64,000 nt of DNA, from assembly GCF_013341275.1 (NCBI RefSeq), contig NZ_CP054476.1:1935501-1999500 (forward strand). Reading direction: 5' to 3'. This DNA comes from Methyloligella sp. GL2. Its GTDB lineage: Bacteria; Pseudomonadota; Alphaproteobacteria; Rhizobiales; Methyloligellaceae. Numbering within the stretch: position 1 is the stretch's first letter; each line of letters starts with the position of its first letter. The translations under genes and the position numbers were made by a program. The notes below the pieces were generated by a model, which was not told the origin of the DNA, ran no database searches, and was given only the letters and a program-made list of their open reading frames with translations. Of the stretch, positions 29,378-37,345 are shown piece after piece.

Positions 29378-29743
29378 GGATCTTCCAGCCCTCCGCGAGC
29401 GCAATGTTTTGGCTTGGGCCCCTGCCGTCCAAACCGCGAAACCGATGCAACCTTCGGCGCAGATGAGGAAGAGATGGCTGCCGTCTTGCTTCATGAGCGG
29501 AGCTCATGGGCGAAGCGGCGCAACTCAACCGATTTTCATTGCCTCTACGCCTCGCGCCCTGTCGCGGGGTCATCGTCAAGCGACGATTTTTGCTAAGGGC
29601 AGCGCGGCGCAGCCTGCGCAAAGATGTTGCGTTGCAGAACTATAGGCCAAGCCCGCCCCGCGAGCTAGGCAGCTTCTTGTTACAAAACATTTCGCGGCAA
29701 TGGGCGGTTTGCGCGGCTTTGTCGCGGACGAAGCCGGTGCCGC
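29378..29743. other. Intergenic stretch without a recognisable gene
   Basis: About 365 nt between the BON-like gene and the DUF3096 gene, both on the minus strand. Open frames here lack ribosome-binding sites and family features. Presumably it contains the promoter of the BON-like gene. Confidence 0.5.
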
Positions 29744-29887
29744 CTACATTTGGCCGGTCAGGCCGAGAATGCCGAAGATGATGAGATAAGCGGCGACGAT
29801 GAAGTTCAGCAGCCGCGGCATCAACAGGATCAGAATGCCGGCAATCAAGGCGATGCCCGGGCTGATCAAGGACGGGTCCAAGCTCAT
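29744..29887 (-). CDS. Small DUF3096 membrane protein (47 residues)
   Basis: A 47-residue protein with two hydrophobic segments: SPGIALIAGILILLMPRLLN, then FIVAAYLIIFGILGLTGQ. The pattern of a LIAG-hydrophobic-PRLLN block followed by a AYLIxxGxxGL helix matches DUF3096, a family of tiny proteobacterial inner-membrane proteins of unknown function. The ATG at 29887 has GGGGGAG upstream. It is an independent gene, divergent from the TerC gene. Confidence 0.75.
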   Translation of the reverse strand: MSLDPSLISPGIALIAGILILLMPRLLNFIVAAYLIIFGILGLTGQM

Positions 29888-30193
29888 GGATATGTCTCCC
29901 CCTGGGGTTGGTTTGCCGCACGGATGACGAATCTGCCGGCAGCGAGCGGTAAGATAGGTGAGCCATCGCGCCTTGTCGCGTTTCGTCAGCGCCTTGTGGA
30001 TGTTTCATTCGATGTCTGGCGCCGCCCGGCAACAGGTGGGAATCGGACGGTTTTTGCCCGCTTCCTTCAAACTTGGCGCCGAAACCCCCATATCGGTCAT
30101 ACCCTTGCTGTCTTCGCCTGCAGCCGGTAGGCACGGCAAGGGATCGGGCCAAGAGATCGAGCCTTGACCCGGTGGCGAGGGGAAGACGCTAGA
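29888..30193. other. Intergenic region upstream of the TerC/YjbE gene
   Basis: About 305 nt between divergent genes. Because YjbE-type TerC genes are often controlled by a manganese (yybP-ykoY) riboswitch, I looked for its conserved core and did not find it. No other structure is clear. Confidence 0.5.
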
Positions 30194-30892
30194 ATGATAT
30201 TCGACGATCCGACTTTCCTGCTGGCCGTCCTGCAGATCATCTGGATCGACCTTCTTCTTTCGGGCGACAACGCCGTCGTCATCGCCCTCGCCTGCCGCAA
30301 CCTGCCTGCCAATCAGCGTCTTTGGGGCCTGGTGCTCGGCACACTGGTGGCAATCACCATGCGGATCGGCTTCGCCGGCGTGGTGACCACGCTGATGACC
30401 GTCCCCTATGTGAAGATCTTCGGCGGGCTGCTGCTGGTCTGGATCGCCATCAAGCTGCTTTCGCCCGATTGCAGCGAGGAAAACGATCACGTCGAATGCG
30501 GCGACACGCTATGGCGCGCGGTGCGCATCATCGCCGTCGCCGATATCGTGATGAGCCTCGACAATGTGATCGCCATCGCCGCCGCGGCACGCGGCAGCAT
30601 GGAGCTTCTGGTCTTCGGGCTCATCGTCAGCATCCCGCTGATCATGGCCGGCGCGGCCATCGTCATGGCGGCGGTGGAGCGTTTCCCCATCGTGGTCTGG
30701 GCCGGCGGCGCCCTGCTCGGCTGGATTGCCGGCGAGATCATCGTCTCCGATCCGTTCATCGCCGAGCAGCTCGACGCGGCGCATCACCACAATGTCTGGC
30801 TCTTCGGCGGGCTGATCGGTGCGGCCGCGGTGCTGAGCCTCGGCTATCTGCGGCGGCGTCACTCCCGGCGCGAAAATCCCGATCTTATCTAG
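30194..30892 (+). CDS. TerC family membrane protein, YjbE type
   Basis: A 232-residue polytopic protein with about seven helices. The TerC acidic signatures appear twice: WIDLLLSGDNAVVIALACRNL near residue 20 and ADIVMSLDNVIAIAAAARG near residue 118. These Asp/Asn residues are thought to bind metal. YjbE/TerC proteins are linked to Mn2+ export and metalation of exported proteins. ATG 30194 follows GGGGAAG. A second, more distant TerC is encoded at 60362-61096. The gene ends overlapping the convergent YihY gene by 4 nt. Confidence 0.85.
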   Translation: MIFDDPTFLLAVLQIIWIDLLLSGDNAVVIALACRNLPANQRLWGLVLGTLVAITMRIGFAGVVTTLMTVPYVKIFGGLLLVWIAIKLLSPDCSEENDHVECGDTLWRAVRIIAVADIVMSLDNVIAIAAAARGSMELLVFGLIVSIPLIMAGAAIVMAAVERFPIVVWAGGALLGWIAGEIIVSDPFIAEQLDAAHHHNVWLFGGLIGAAAVLSLGYLRRRHSRRENPDLI

Positions 30893-31959
30893 CCCGGCGT
30901 GACCCCGCGCCCATCCTCCCGCCATTCGCCGGCTTCCGGATTATAGGGGCGCATGGCACCTGTCGGCCCGCCGGCCACGTGATCGGCGACGAAGGCGCCG
31001 CGCTCGCCCATGGGCTTGGGCGTGCCGGAGGTGGTGTCCTTGGCGGTCTGCAGCTCCAGCTCGGCGTTGATCTCGGCGCCGAGGATGACGATGAAGAACG
31101 ACAGGTAGAACCAGAACAGCAGGATGATCACCGCGCCGAGCGAGCCGTAGATGCGGCCATATTGGGCGAAGTCGGCGACATAGAGCGAGAAGCCGGCCGA
31201 GGCGGCGAGCCACAGCACCGTGGCGATCACCGAGCCGACGCTGGCCCAGCGCCAGCGCGCCGGTTTGCGGCACGGGCCGTAGCGGTAGAGCGCGGTCAAC
31301 AGCACGAAGGCGACCAGCGCCAGGAACGGCCAGCGGGCGAGCCGGACGATATAGTCGAAGAAATCGGAGAAGCCGAAGAAGGCGAAGATGTTCGGCACGT
31401 AGACGATGGCGAGCAGCATCAACAGCCCGCCGAGGATGCCGACCAGGCTGAACACCGTGGCGGCGAAATAGAATTGCAGAACTGAGCGCCGCTCCGGCTC
31501 CTCATAGGCGATATTGAGGGCGGCGAACATGGCGAGCGCGGCGTTGTTGGTACTCCAGAAGGCGAGCCCCAAGCTGAGGCCCAGCCCCCAGCCCAGCGAT
31601 TGGCCGGAGGCCCCCGCCAGGCGCTCGATCTGCTGCTGCACGATGGCATAGGCCGCATCGGGCAGCAGCGTGTTGAGGAACTTGAAATGCTCCTCAATGG
31701 TATCGGGGCTGATCATCAGACCGTAGAGCGCGATCAGGGCCGCGAGCGCGGGGAAGATCGCAAACAGCGCATAGAAGGCGCAGCCGGCGGAGACGACCGA
31801 GATATTGTCCCGGCTGCTTTCATACCAGACGCGGTGGAAGATCTGGCCCCAGCCGCGCAAAGGAATCTGCACCGGCCAGGTCGCGTCCCGCCCATAGAGG
31901 TCTTCGCCCTTCGCCCCCTTCTTCGCGGCCTTGGTGGCGGCGGCAGTCTCTGTGGTCAT
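30889..31959 (-). CDS. YihY/virulence factor BrkB family membrane protein
   Basis: A 356-residue protein with about six transmembrane helices. Typical BrkB/YihY blocks are ISVVSAGCAFYALFAIFPALAALIALYGL, LGWGLGLSLGLAFWSTNNAALAMFAALNIAYEE, ARWPFLALVAFVLLTALYRYGPCRKP, and YGSLGAVIILLFWFYLSFFIVILGAEINAELE at the C-terminus. The family was once called RNase BN in error; its real role is unclear and may involve transport. An N-terminal Lys/Ala-rich tail precedes the first helix. It is convergent with the TerC gene. Confidence 0.88.
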   Translation of the reverse strand: MTTETAAATKAAKKGAKGEDLYGRDATWPVQIPLRGWGQIFHRVWYESSRDNISVVSAGCAFYALFAIFPALAALIALYGLMISPDTIEEHFKFLNTLLPDAAYAIVQQQIERLAGASGQSLGWGLGLSLGLAFWSTNNAALAMFAALNIAYEEPERRSVLQFYFAATVFSLVGILGGLLMLLAIVYVPNIFAFFGFSDFFDYIVRLARWPFLALVAFVLLTALYRYGPCRKPARWRWASVGSVIATVLWLAASAGFSLYVADFAQYGRIYGSLGAVIILLFWFYLSFFIVILGAEINAELELQTAKDTTSGTPKPMGERGAFVADHVAGGPTGAMRPYNPEAGEWREDGRGVTPG

Positions 31960-32193
31960 GGGCGGCGCTTACTTTCGGTCCACTGGTCTGGCGCGCCAAA
32001 GTCTGCCATATCGGGCCGGGCTTCGCATCGGCCTCGCGCATAATCGGGGAAAAACGCCTCGCGCGGCAATTTCTGCACAGCGCGTTTTGCGCAGATCTTT
32101 TGCGTGGGTCTTTTTGCGCAGCTTTTGGGCCCTGCCCCCGGCTTTTGCTTGACGTTAAGCGGGGCGCGGCAGTGTAAAGGGCCGTTGCGTTAA

Positions 32194-32283
32194 GGATGGG
32201 TGGCCGAGCGGTTGAAGGCACCGGTCTTGAAAACCGGCAGGCGCGAGAGCGTCTCGTGGGTTCGAATCCCACCCCATCCGCCA
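32194..32283 (+). tRNA. tRNA-Ser(UGA)
   Basis: A complete class II tRNA. The acceptor stem GGATGGG pairs with CCCATCC. The D arm is TGGCCGAGCGGTTGAAGGCA, the anticodon loop is CTTGAAA with anticodon TGA, a long serine-type variable arm follows (GGCGCGAGAGCGTCTC), and the T arm is GTGGGTTCGAATCCCAC. It ends with discriminator G and an encoded CCA (32281-32283). It lies immediately upstream of the Gabija-like cassette. tRNA genes are common integration sites, but no repeat of its 3' end was seen on the far side. Confidence 0.97.
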
Positions 32284-32364
32284 AACCGTGGCCTCAGGGG
32301 ACGCTTAGTGGCGGCGGTATGGAGGTCGTTCCAGTTTGACTACGATTCGAACAAGGTGATGAGG

Positions 32365-34098
32365 TCAGACCTCTGAGACCACTACAGCTCCTCCACCGGC
32401 GTTCAAGATCGTCTTGAGGTCGGTGACGCGGCTCTTGGGCGTGGCAATGGCGAGCAGGCGCTCCGCCCGGGATGCTGCCACATAGATTTTGCGCGCGTTC
32501 TCGACGTCTTCTTGCGCGGTGTTTGCACCAGTCAGGACACCGATAATCTGGCCGGAAGTTTGCGGTGACAGGACCACGCAGATAGCCGGAAATTCTAATC
32601 CTTTCACATCATGGATGGAGCGGGCGGGCAGGTCCGTGGCTCGTTCTGTGGACAGAAGCGACGCGAGCGAGGCATGGTTCCTCAAGCGCCGGTTGATCGT
32701 GGAGGTTCCGACCAGATCCTTGTCGAGCAGCGTCCGCGCACGCTTCAGCCATTGGTCCGCGGCCTCTCCAGACTTAGGCTCGAGCGCCTGGCCAAGGGTG
32801 ATGATATCCGGTCGCCAATCACTGCCCTCGACTTCGAGCTCAGTGATATAGTTGCCATAGTCTCCTAAATTCGCAATGTGACCGCGAATTGTCAGAACGG
32901 CGCGATGAAGGCGTCCCAGTGCCTCACGACGGTTACCGGCCTCGAAGGCGTTCAGAAAGCGCATGATCGACTGCGCAAGAAGCAACGTCTTGTTGTTGCG
33001 TACATCGACGGCGCGACGGCCGGCAGCATTGCTCGCGCTAGCCCAGGTCGCTGCGAGGATCTGCGCCTCGTTCGGCCTAAGTTTGAGGTTCATAGCCAGT
33101 GCCTGAAACGCCGACCCGATCTGGGGAGACACGCCTTGCCCGCCATAGGACAGTAGGTAAACAGGCGTAGTCTCGCTCTTGTAGCGGCCGAGCGCCTTGT
33201 CGGGCGTTCCCCGGGAGGACGGGGGACGCAATTGACTGATCGCGGCACAGATCGCCGGCGAGGACCGAAAGTTGCCGCTCATCGGAAGGTGATCGACCTG
33301 GTCGAACGTGTCGGCGAACGCCTCTAGCTCACCAGTCACGCCGCCGCGGAAGCCGTAAATTCCCTGGTTGGGGTCGCAGATAATCTTAATGGTCAGGCCT
33401 GACCGTCGAAGCCAGGCGATGATGTCCAAGTCGGCTGGATTGCAGTCCTGGGCCTCGTCGACCACGATCTCGCGAAACCGGGCGGCAAGCGCAGCGCCGA
33501 CGCGATCAGCGAACGTCTTGTCCGCCAATCGCTTTCGAACAACGGCGCGCACATCGTCAAAGTCCACGCGCCCTTCCTGAACGGATCGCGCTATGATGTT
33601 ACGAGCGATTGTCTCCCATGCGCCAGGGCCATTCTTCGGCTTGAAACCGATGTCGTTCGCCTTGCTCTTAATCAGCGCACCCGTTTGACGGTTAAAATAG
33701 TCGAGGGTCAGGGCTCGTGCTTTGTTGTATGGCGGCTTGACGACCCAGTCCTTCTTGTCCGGCACCAACCTGGGCGCCGCCGAACACCCATCGACGCCGA
33801 AGGGCACGATGAAGAATTGCCAAAGAAAGCGATCAAAGGTTCCGATGAAGTTTGGGAATATCGGAGTGGGCAGCGCGCCGAACATCGCCAGACGCGCTGT
33901 TAACTCGTCGACAGCGGCATTCGTGAACGACAGAAACGCCACGCTTCGGTGACCAGCCTGGTCGGCGAGCAGGGCCCGGGCTCTTTCGACCATAGTCCTA
34001 GTCTTACCGGCTCCGGGGCACGCCCGCACGAACGCATGGCCGTCGCGTCCGATAATCGCTGCCTGCTCGGACGTCGGATTAAAAGCCGTTGCTGTCAT
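32365..34098 (-). CDS. gajB: UvrD/PcrA/Rep-like superfamily 1 helicase of a Gabija-type system
   Basis: A 577-residue SF1A helicase. Motif I is ACPGAGKTRT (residues about 26-35), motif Ia is VAFLSFTNAAVDEL, motif II is REIVVDEAQDCNP, motif III is CDPNQGIYGFRGG, motif IV is SGNFRSSPAI, motif V is SIHDVKGLEFPAICVVL and motif VI is YVAASRAERLLAIA. All catalytic motifs look intact. Its ATG overlaps the stop of the OLD-family nuclease gene by 4 nt (ATGA). Pairing of an OLD nuclease with a UvrD-like helicase defines class 2 OLD/Gabija defence, in which GajB senses DNA ends and activates GajA. The assignment comes from context and motifs. Confidence 0.8.
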   Translation of the reverse strand: MTATAFNPTSEQAAIIGRDGHAFVRACPGAGKTRTMVERARALLADQAGHRSVAFLSFTNAAVDELTARLAMFGALPTPIFPNFIGTFDRFLWQFFIVPFGVDGCSAAPRLVPDKKDWVVKPPYNKARALTLDYFNRQTGALIKSKANDIGFKPKNGPGAWETIARNIIARSVQEGRVDFDDVRAVVRKRLADKTFADRVGAALAARFREIVVDEAQDCNPADLDIIAWLRRSGLTIKIICDPNQGIYGFRGGVTGELEAFADTFDQVDHLPMSGNFRSSPAICAAISQLRPPSSRGTPDKALGRYKSETTPVYLLSYGGQGVSPQIGSAFQALAMNLKLRPNEAQILAATWASASNAAGRRAVDVRNNKTLLLAQSIMRFLNAFEAGNRREALGRLHRAVLTIRGHIANLGDYGNYITELEVEGSDWRPDIITLGQALEPKSGEAADQWLKRARTLLDKDLVGTSTINRRLRNHASLASLLSTERATDLPARSIHDVKGLEFPAICVVLSPQTSGQIIGVLTGANTAQEDVENARKIYVAASRAERLLAIATPKSRVTDLKTILNAGGGAVVVSEV

Positions 34099-36101
34099 GC
34101 CACCACCGCCAGGATCGCGTCTTCGATATATTGGGGAACGGTGAAGGGGTATTTAGGATCATTGGATTCGATCAGATCCGCCAGGATCTGCGCAAAGTCG
34201 CCCTTGCGGGACGCTTTGAAGATCTCGTCCAGCTTCTCCGCGCGCGTATCGCCTTCGAGTTGAACCGCCGCGTCCCACTTCTTCGCCGAGCGCTCATGAA
34301 GGGTCAGGAACGCCTTACGGAGGATGGCCGCGTTTCCGACCTCCAATAGCTCAGTTTCCAAGGTGTAGGTCGAGGTGATCGCCGTGAGACAGTCGGACGC
34401 TCGGTTCTTCACCGCTAGCTTTTCGAGGTCGACCTTGCGTTTTTCGCCGGGCAAGAGTGCGGATTTAGCTTCAGCGGATGCGTCTTCTGGGACCTGATCT
34501 TCCTTGCTGCCGAGCGGGCCGGCTTCGGCATCTTCGGCTTCGTTTTCCTGGTCCTTAATGTCGTCTGCGTTTTCGCCCTCTTTCTTAATTTTCCCCTTAT
34601 CTCCGTCGGTCATGATAACTACCCGCTCCGATATTCGGGCGCCGTTCAAAGTTGCTGTCAGAAGTTTGGCGTAGGGAAGGAAATCGACCCCATCGATGGG
34701 AACGAATACGGCCGACCGGAAGAGGCGCAGTTTGTCGGGTGTATCCTTAAGTGTATGATGTTTGGCGATGACTGGCAGAAGCAAGGCTTCAGCGATACCT
34801 TCGACGAGCAACACCCTGCCGCCGAACAGAAGCGCGGCCTTGGTGACATCGAGATAGCGATCAATCTTCCTGCGATCCGTTTTGGCAAGAGCGACATGCG
34901 CCAGCGGAATGCACCGCGTCGATCGCCGCGTCATCGCCTTAAATCCTTCGAGCAGCTCCTCATCCACTGCCGGATCAGCCTTTCCTGATGACCGCATTTC
35001 GAATGCCGCGGCGTCGACTTGGGGTGGCTGGTCCGGCTCCGCAGCTTCCTTTGCAGTTGGCGCTTCGGCCTTAGCAATTGGGGCGTTGACCGACTTGAAC
35101 ACCACCAGCTGCTTGCTGCTGACCCAGGCCGAGAGATTGGGAGAGTGGCTAGCGACGATGACCTGTACTTGGCCGGCGGGCCCCTCTTTGGGCTTGTTCG
35201 CACGAGACTTGACGGCTTGTTCGTTCAGGAACTCCAGGACGGCAGCCTGCAATTGTGGGTGTAGATGTGCCTCGGGCTCTTCAACTAGGAAGAGGGTCAG
35301 GTCCGATTTACTGACATTCTCTAGTTCAACCGCGATCGTCGCCATGAAGAGGAGATTCGCAAAGCCGTGTCCCGAGTACTGCAGATCTTCAGGATCAACA
35401 CCGTGATCAGCGAGCTTGAAGCGCAGGTCACGGGCGATTTCGACGAGATCTTCGTGCGAGGCAAAACCGAGCGCCGCTGCTTGTGGGCGCACCCCTGCTG
35501 TCAGTGCTGACAGTCCCTTTGCCACCGCTTTATCGATTTTATCGAGGACCTTATGGGTTGTGGGACGGGCAAGATGCTTAGCTAGATCCGCGGCGTCCGC
35601 GTCATCAAGAAAGTGATTGAGCAGGGCCATGATTCGGGTCGGATTGCCTGACGCCAGGACCCGCTTGGCGTCGCGTAGTGGCGGCAGGTAGACGTGCCGG
35701 ATCATGTCGTGACAACCGGGTTCGGGCGTGTTGCCGAACTTCCCGGCCCAAAGACTGGGGCGATCTCCTATTGTGCCGCCAAATCGTAGCCCAAAGAGTG
35801 CTTCGATCAGACTAGCGTCTGTCGCGGCTGTGATCAGGCGCCCCTGCTGCCCCGCGTCGAGCCCGGCGAAGAGGGCCTCGAGTTCGAACCCCTTTTTGGG
35901 ACTTTGGAATCGCACGTCCGTCGGTTCGCAATAGATCTCCCGACGGCCACCAAGAGGTTGTGTCAATAGGCGTATGGCATCAATCGCATTGCTTTTGCCG
36001 CTGTTGTTCTCGCCGACAAAAACCGTGAGGTCCTCCTGAAGTTCGACTTCGCCTTCATCAAACGAACGAAAATTTCGTAGCGTGATATTCTTTAAGTACA
36101 T
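34095..36101 (-). CDS. gajA: OLD-family ATPase/TOPRIM endonuclease of a Gabija-type system
   Basis: A 668-residue class 2 OLD nuclease. The N-terminal ABC-type ATPase has Walker A GENNSGKS (about 30-37), a signature-like LQYSGHGFANLLFMA, Walker B LTLFLVEEPEAHLHPQ and the H-loop VIVASHSPNLS. The C-terminal TOPRIM part has RVLLVEGIAEALLLP (catalytic Glu), PIDGVDFLPYAKLL and VVIMTDGDKGK (DxD-like). After the last motif comes an acidic, low-complexity insertion (about 55 residues, 34435-34600), making the protein longer than the approximately 580-residue GajA. The ATG at 36101 lies directly behind GGGGGGAGG. In Gabija this subunit nicks phage DNA when nucleotides run low. Confidence 0.85.
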   Translation of the reverse strand: MYLKNITLRNFRSFDEGEVELQEDLTVFVGENNSGKSNAIDAIRLLTQPLGGRREIYCEPTDVRFQSPKKGFELEALFAGLDAGQQGRLITAATDASLIEALFGLRFGGTIGDRPSLWAGKFGNTPEPGCHDMIRHVYLPPLRDAKRVLASGNPTRIMALLNHFLDDADAADLAKHLARPTTHKVLDKIDKAVAKGLSALTAGVRPQAAALGFASHEDLVEIARDLRFKLADHGVDPEDLQYSGHGFANLLFMATIAVELENVSKSDLTLFLVEEPEAHLHPQLQAAVLEFLNEQAVKSRANKPKEGPAGQVQVIVASHSPNLSAWVSSKQLVVFKSVNAPIAKAEAPTAKEAAEPDQPPQVDAAAFEMRSSGKADPAVDEELLEGFKAMTRRSTRCIPLAHVALAKTDRRKIDRYLDVTKAALLFGGRVLLVEGIAEALLLPVIAKHHTLKDTPDKLRLFRSAVFVPIDGVDFLPYAKLLTATLNGARISERVVIMTDGDKGKIKKEGENADDIKDQENEAEDAEAGPLGSKEDQVPEDASAEAKSALLPGEKRKVDLEKLAVKNRASDCLTAITSTYTLETELLEVGNAAILRKAFLTLHERSAKKWDAAVQLEGDTRAEKLDEIFKASRKGDFAQILADLIESNDPKYPFTVPQYIEDAILAVVA

Positions 36102-36624
36102 CCTCCCCCCTCGGTGCATTCCTTCCGCAACGCGCCGGCGATGGCACCTGTTAGTTATTGCAAATAACGGATAGCGGCTTTCGTAGCCGCCGAAATTGTA
36201 TCTCCAATAGCTGACCTAAGGCGCAACACCTCCGTTGCAACTTATGGATGAAGGGCGGCTTACGTCTTTTCGTCAGAACCAGATCAACTGTACTGTCCCA
36301 TATTGCCGCCACGGCGCTCAAGACAATCCGATAGCCGCTTCCAGCCTCTTCGAATAACACCCCGGAGTTCTGGAATGGGGCGTGAGTATTCGCTCAACCC
36401 CTGAATGTATTTCGTGTTGTTACGGCACCATCAAGACGGTATCCGGCCCCTCCTTCCTACGGTCTATGGCGTAGTCTTCGTTCTCATCGCTATCCCGCGC
36501 GCAGCCCTCCGCCTTCGGTGCCGTGACTTCCTCGCACTGCTAGATCCCGCAAAACCCCGATCCCGCGACGACGTGGCCGTCGCTTGGGTCTTGCGCTGCG
36601 GCGTGAAATCGCAAGACTGCAGCT
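36102..36624. other. Intergenic stretch upstream of the Gabija-like cassette and FMN riboswitch
   Basis: About 520 nt, visibly less GC-rich than its surroundings. It should hold the cassette promoter (minus) and the ribH promoter (plus). A 69-codon minus-strand frame at 36151-36360 has no ribosome-binding site or family features, so I do not call it a gene. It may be a remnant of the DNA that came with the cassette. Confidence 0.45.
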
Positions 36625-36764
36625 GTTCTCAGGGCGGGGCGAAATTCCCCACCGGCGGTGAGCGGCCATGGCCGCAGAGCCCGCGAGCGCCTTCCTCTTA
36701 GGAAGGGTCAGCAGATCAGGTGCAACTCCTGAGCCGACGGTCATAGTCCGGATGGAAGAGAATG
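36625..36764 (+). promoter_or_regulatory. FMN riboswitch (RFN element)
   Basis: The conserved RFN core is present in order: TTCTCAGGGCGGGGCGAAATTCCCCACCGGCGGT (split here as TTCTCAGGGCGGGG and AATTCCCCACCGGCGGT), a variable stem, AGCCCGCGAGCG, a second variable stem, GGTCAGCAGATCAGGTGCAACTCC, GAGCCGACGGTCATAGTCCGGATG and closing AGAGAA. The closing stem TTCTC/GAGAA is intact. It precedes ribH by about 80 nt. Binding FMN should reduce expression of the lumazine synthase. Confidence 0.95.
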
Positions 36765-36804
36765 TGCGGCGCGCCCCTGCTTTGTCTTGCGGGCGCGCTT
36801 GCAT

Positions 36805-36845
36805 GTGATCGCCTTGGGTGACGTGTCGTTCGACAAGGAGATCAC
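36805..36845 (+). promoter_or_regulatory. Shine-Dalgarno-sequestering hairpin of the FMN riboswitch
   Basis: GTGATCGCCTTG (36805-36816) is complementary to CAAGGAGATCAC (36834-36845) over 12 positions with a single G-A mismatch. The right arm contains the AAGGAG ribosome-binding site of ribH. The helix would hide that site, so control is probably at translation initiation. A second helix (GCGCGCCC 36769-36776 with GGGCGCGC 36791-36798) lies between it and the aptamer and may act in switching. Confidence 0.65.
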
Positions 36846-37277
36846 ATGACACACACCCGATATGCCTTCCTCAAAGCGAGCTGGCAGTCCGAAATCCTCG
36901 ATCAGGCGCTTGCCGGATTTTTGGAGGTCGTGCCCGAAGACCGGGTCGATATCTTTCAGGTGCCCGGCGCATTCGAGCTGCCTTTGCTGGCGAAGACGCT
37001 TGCTAAAAGCGGCCGCTACGGTGCGATTGCTGCGGCGGCGCTTGTCGTCGATGGCGGCATCTACCGGCACGAATTCGTCGCCCAGGCCGTCGTCGACGGG
37101 CTGATGCAGGCGGGGCTGGAGACCGGGGTTCCGGTGCTCTCGGTTTCGCTGACGCCGCACGCCTTCCAGGACACCGAGCACCACCGCCGGATCTACAAGG
37201 AGCACTTCGTCCAGAAGGGCAAGGAGGCCGGCGAGGCCGCTCTCCGTGTGGCGGAACTCTATCGGGAGCTCGCCTAG
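36846..37277 (+). CDS. ribH2: 6,7-dimethyl-8-ribityllumazine synthase, type II
   Basis: A 143-residue lumazine synthase, the penultimate enzyme of riboflavin synthesis. Features are the N-terminal AFLKASWQSEILDQAL, VPGAFELPLLAKTLA, VVDGGIYRHEFVAQAVVDGLM and LTPHAFQDTEHHRRIYKEHF with the family histidines. The YRHEFV and LTPHxF..EHH pattern matches the type II enzymes of Brucella and Mesorhizobium (RibH2, decameric), which are also under an FMN riboswitch. The ATG at 36846 follows AAGGAG. It stands alone, away from any other rib gene in this window. Confidence 0.93.
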   Translation: MTHTRYAFLKASWQSEILDQALAGFLEVVPEDRVDIFQVPGAFELPLLAKTLAKSGRYGAIAAAALVVDGGIYRHEFVAQAVVDGLMQAGLETGVPVLSVSLTPHAFQDTEHHRRIYKEHFVQKGKEAGEAALRVAELYRELA

Positions 37278-37345
37278 GCTCTTGGCGGCGCTGGGCCGAT
37301 GCGCCCCTGCAGCCGCCAAGTCGCAACGCGTTTTGAGATGCGCCC

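Noticed and set aside
29888..30193. Possible manganese (yybP-ykoY) riboswitch before the YjbE-type TerC gene
   Set aside because: The conserved core sequences of that riboswitch were not found.
36151..36360. A 69-codon minus-strand frame upstream of the OLD nuclease
   Set aside because: No ribosome-binding site, no recognisable domain and odd composition; treated as non-coding.
32284..36624. Integrase or attachment-site duplication around the Gabija-like cassette
   Set aside because: No recombinase gene and no repeat of the tRNA-Ser 3' end were seen on the far side.
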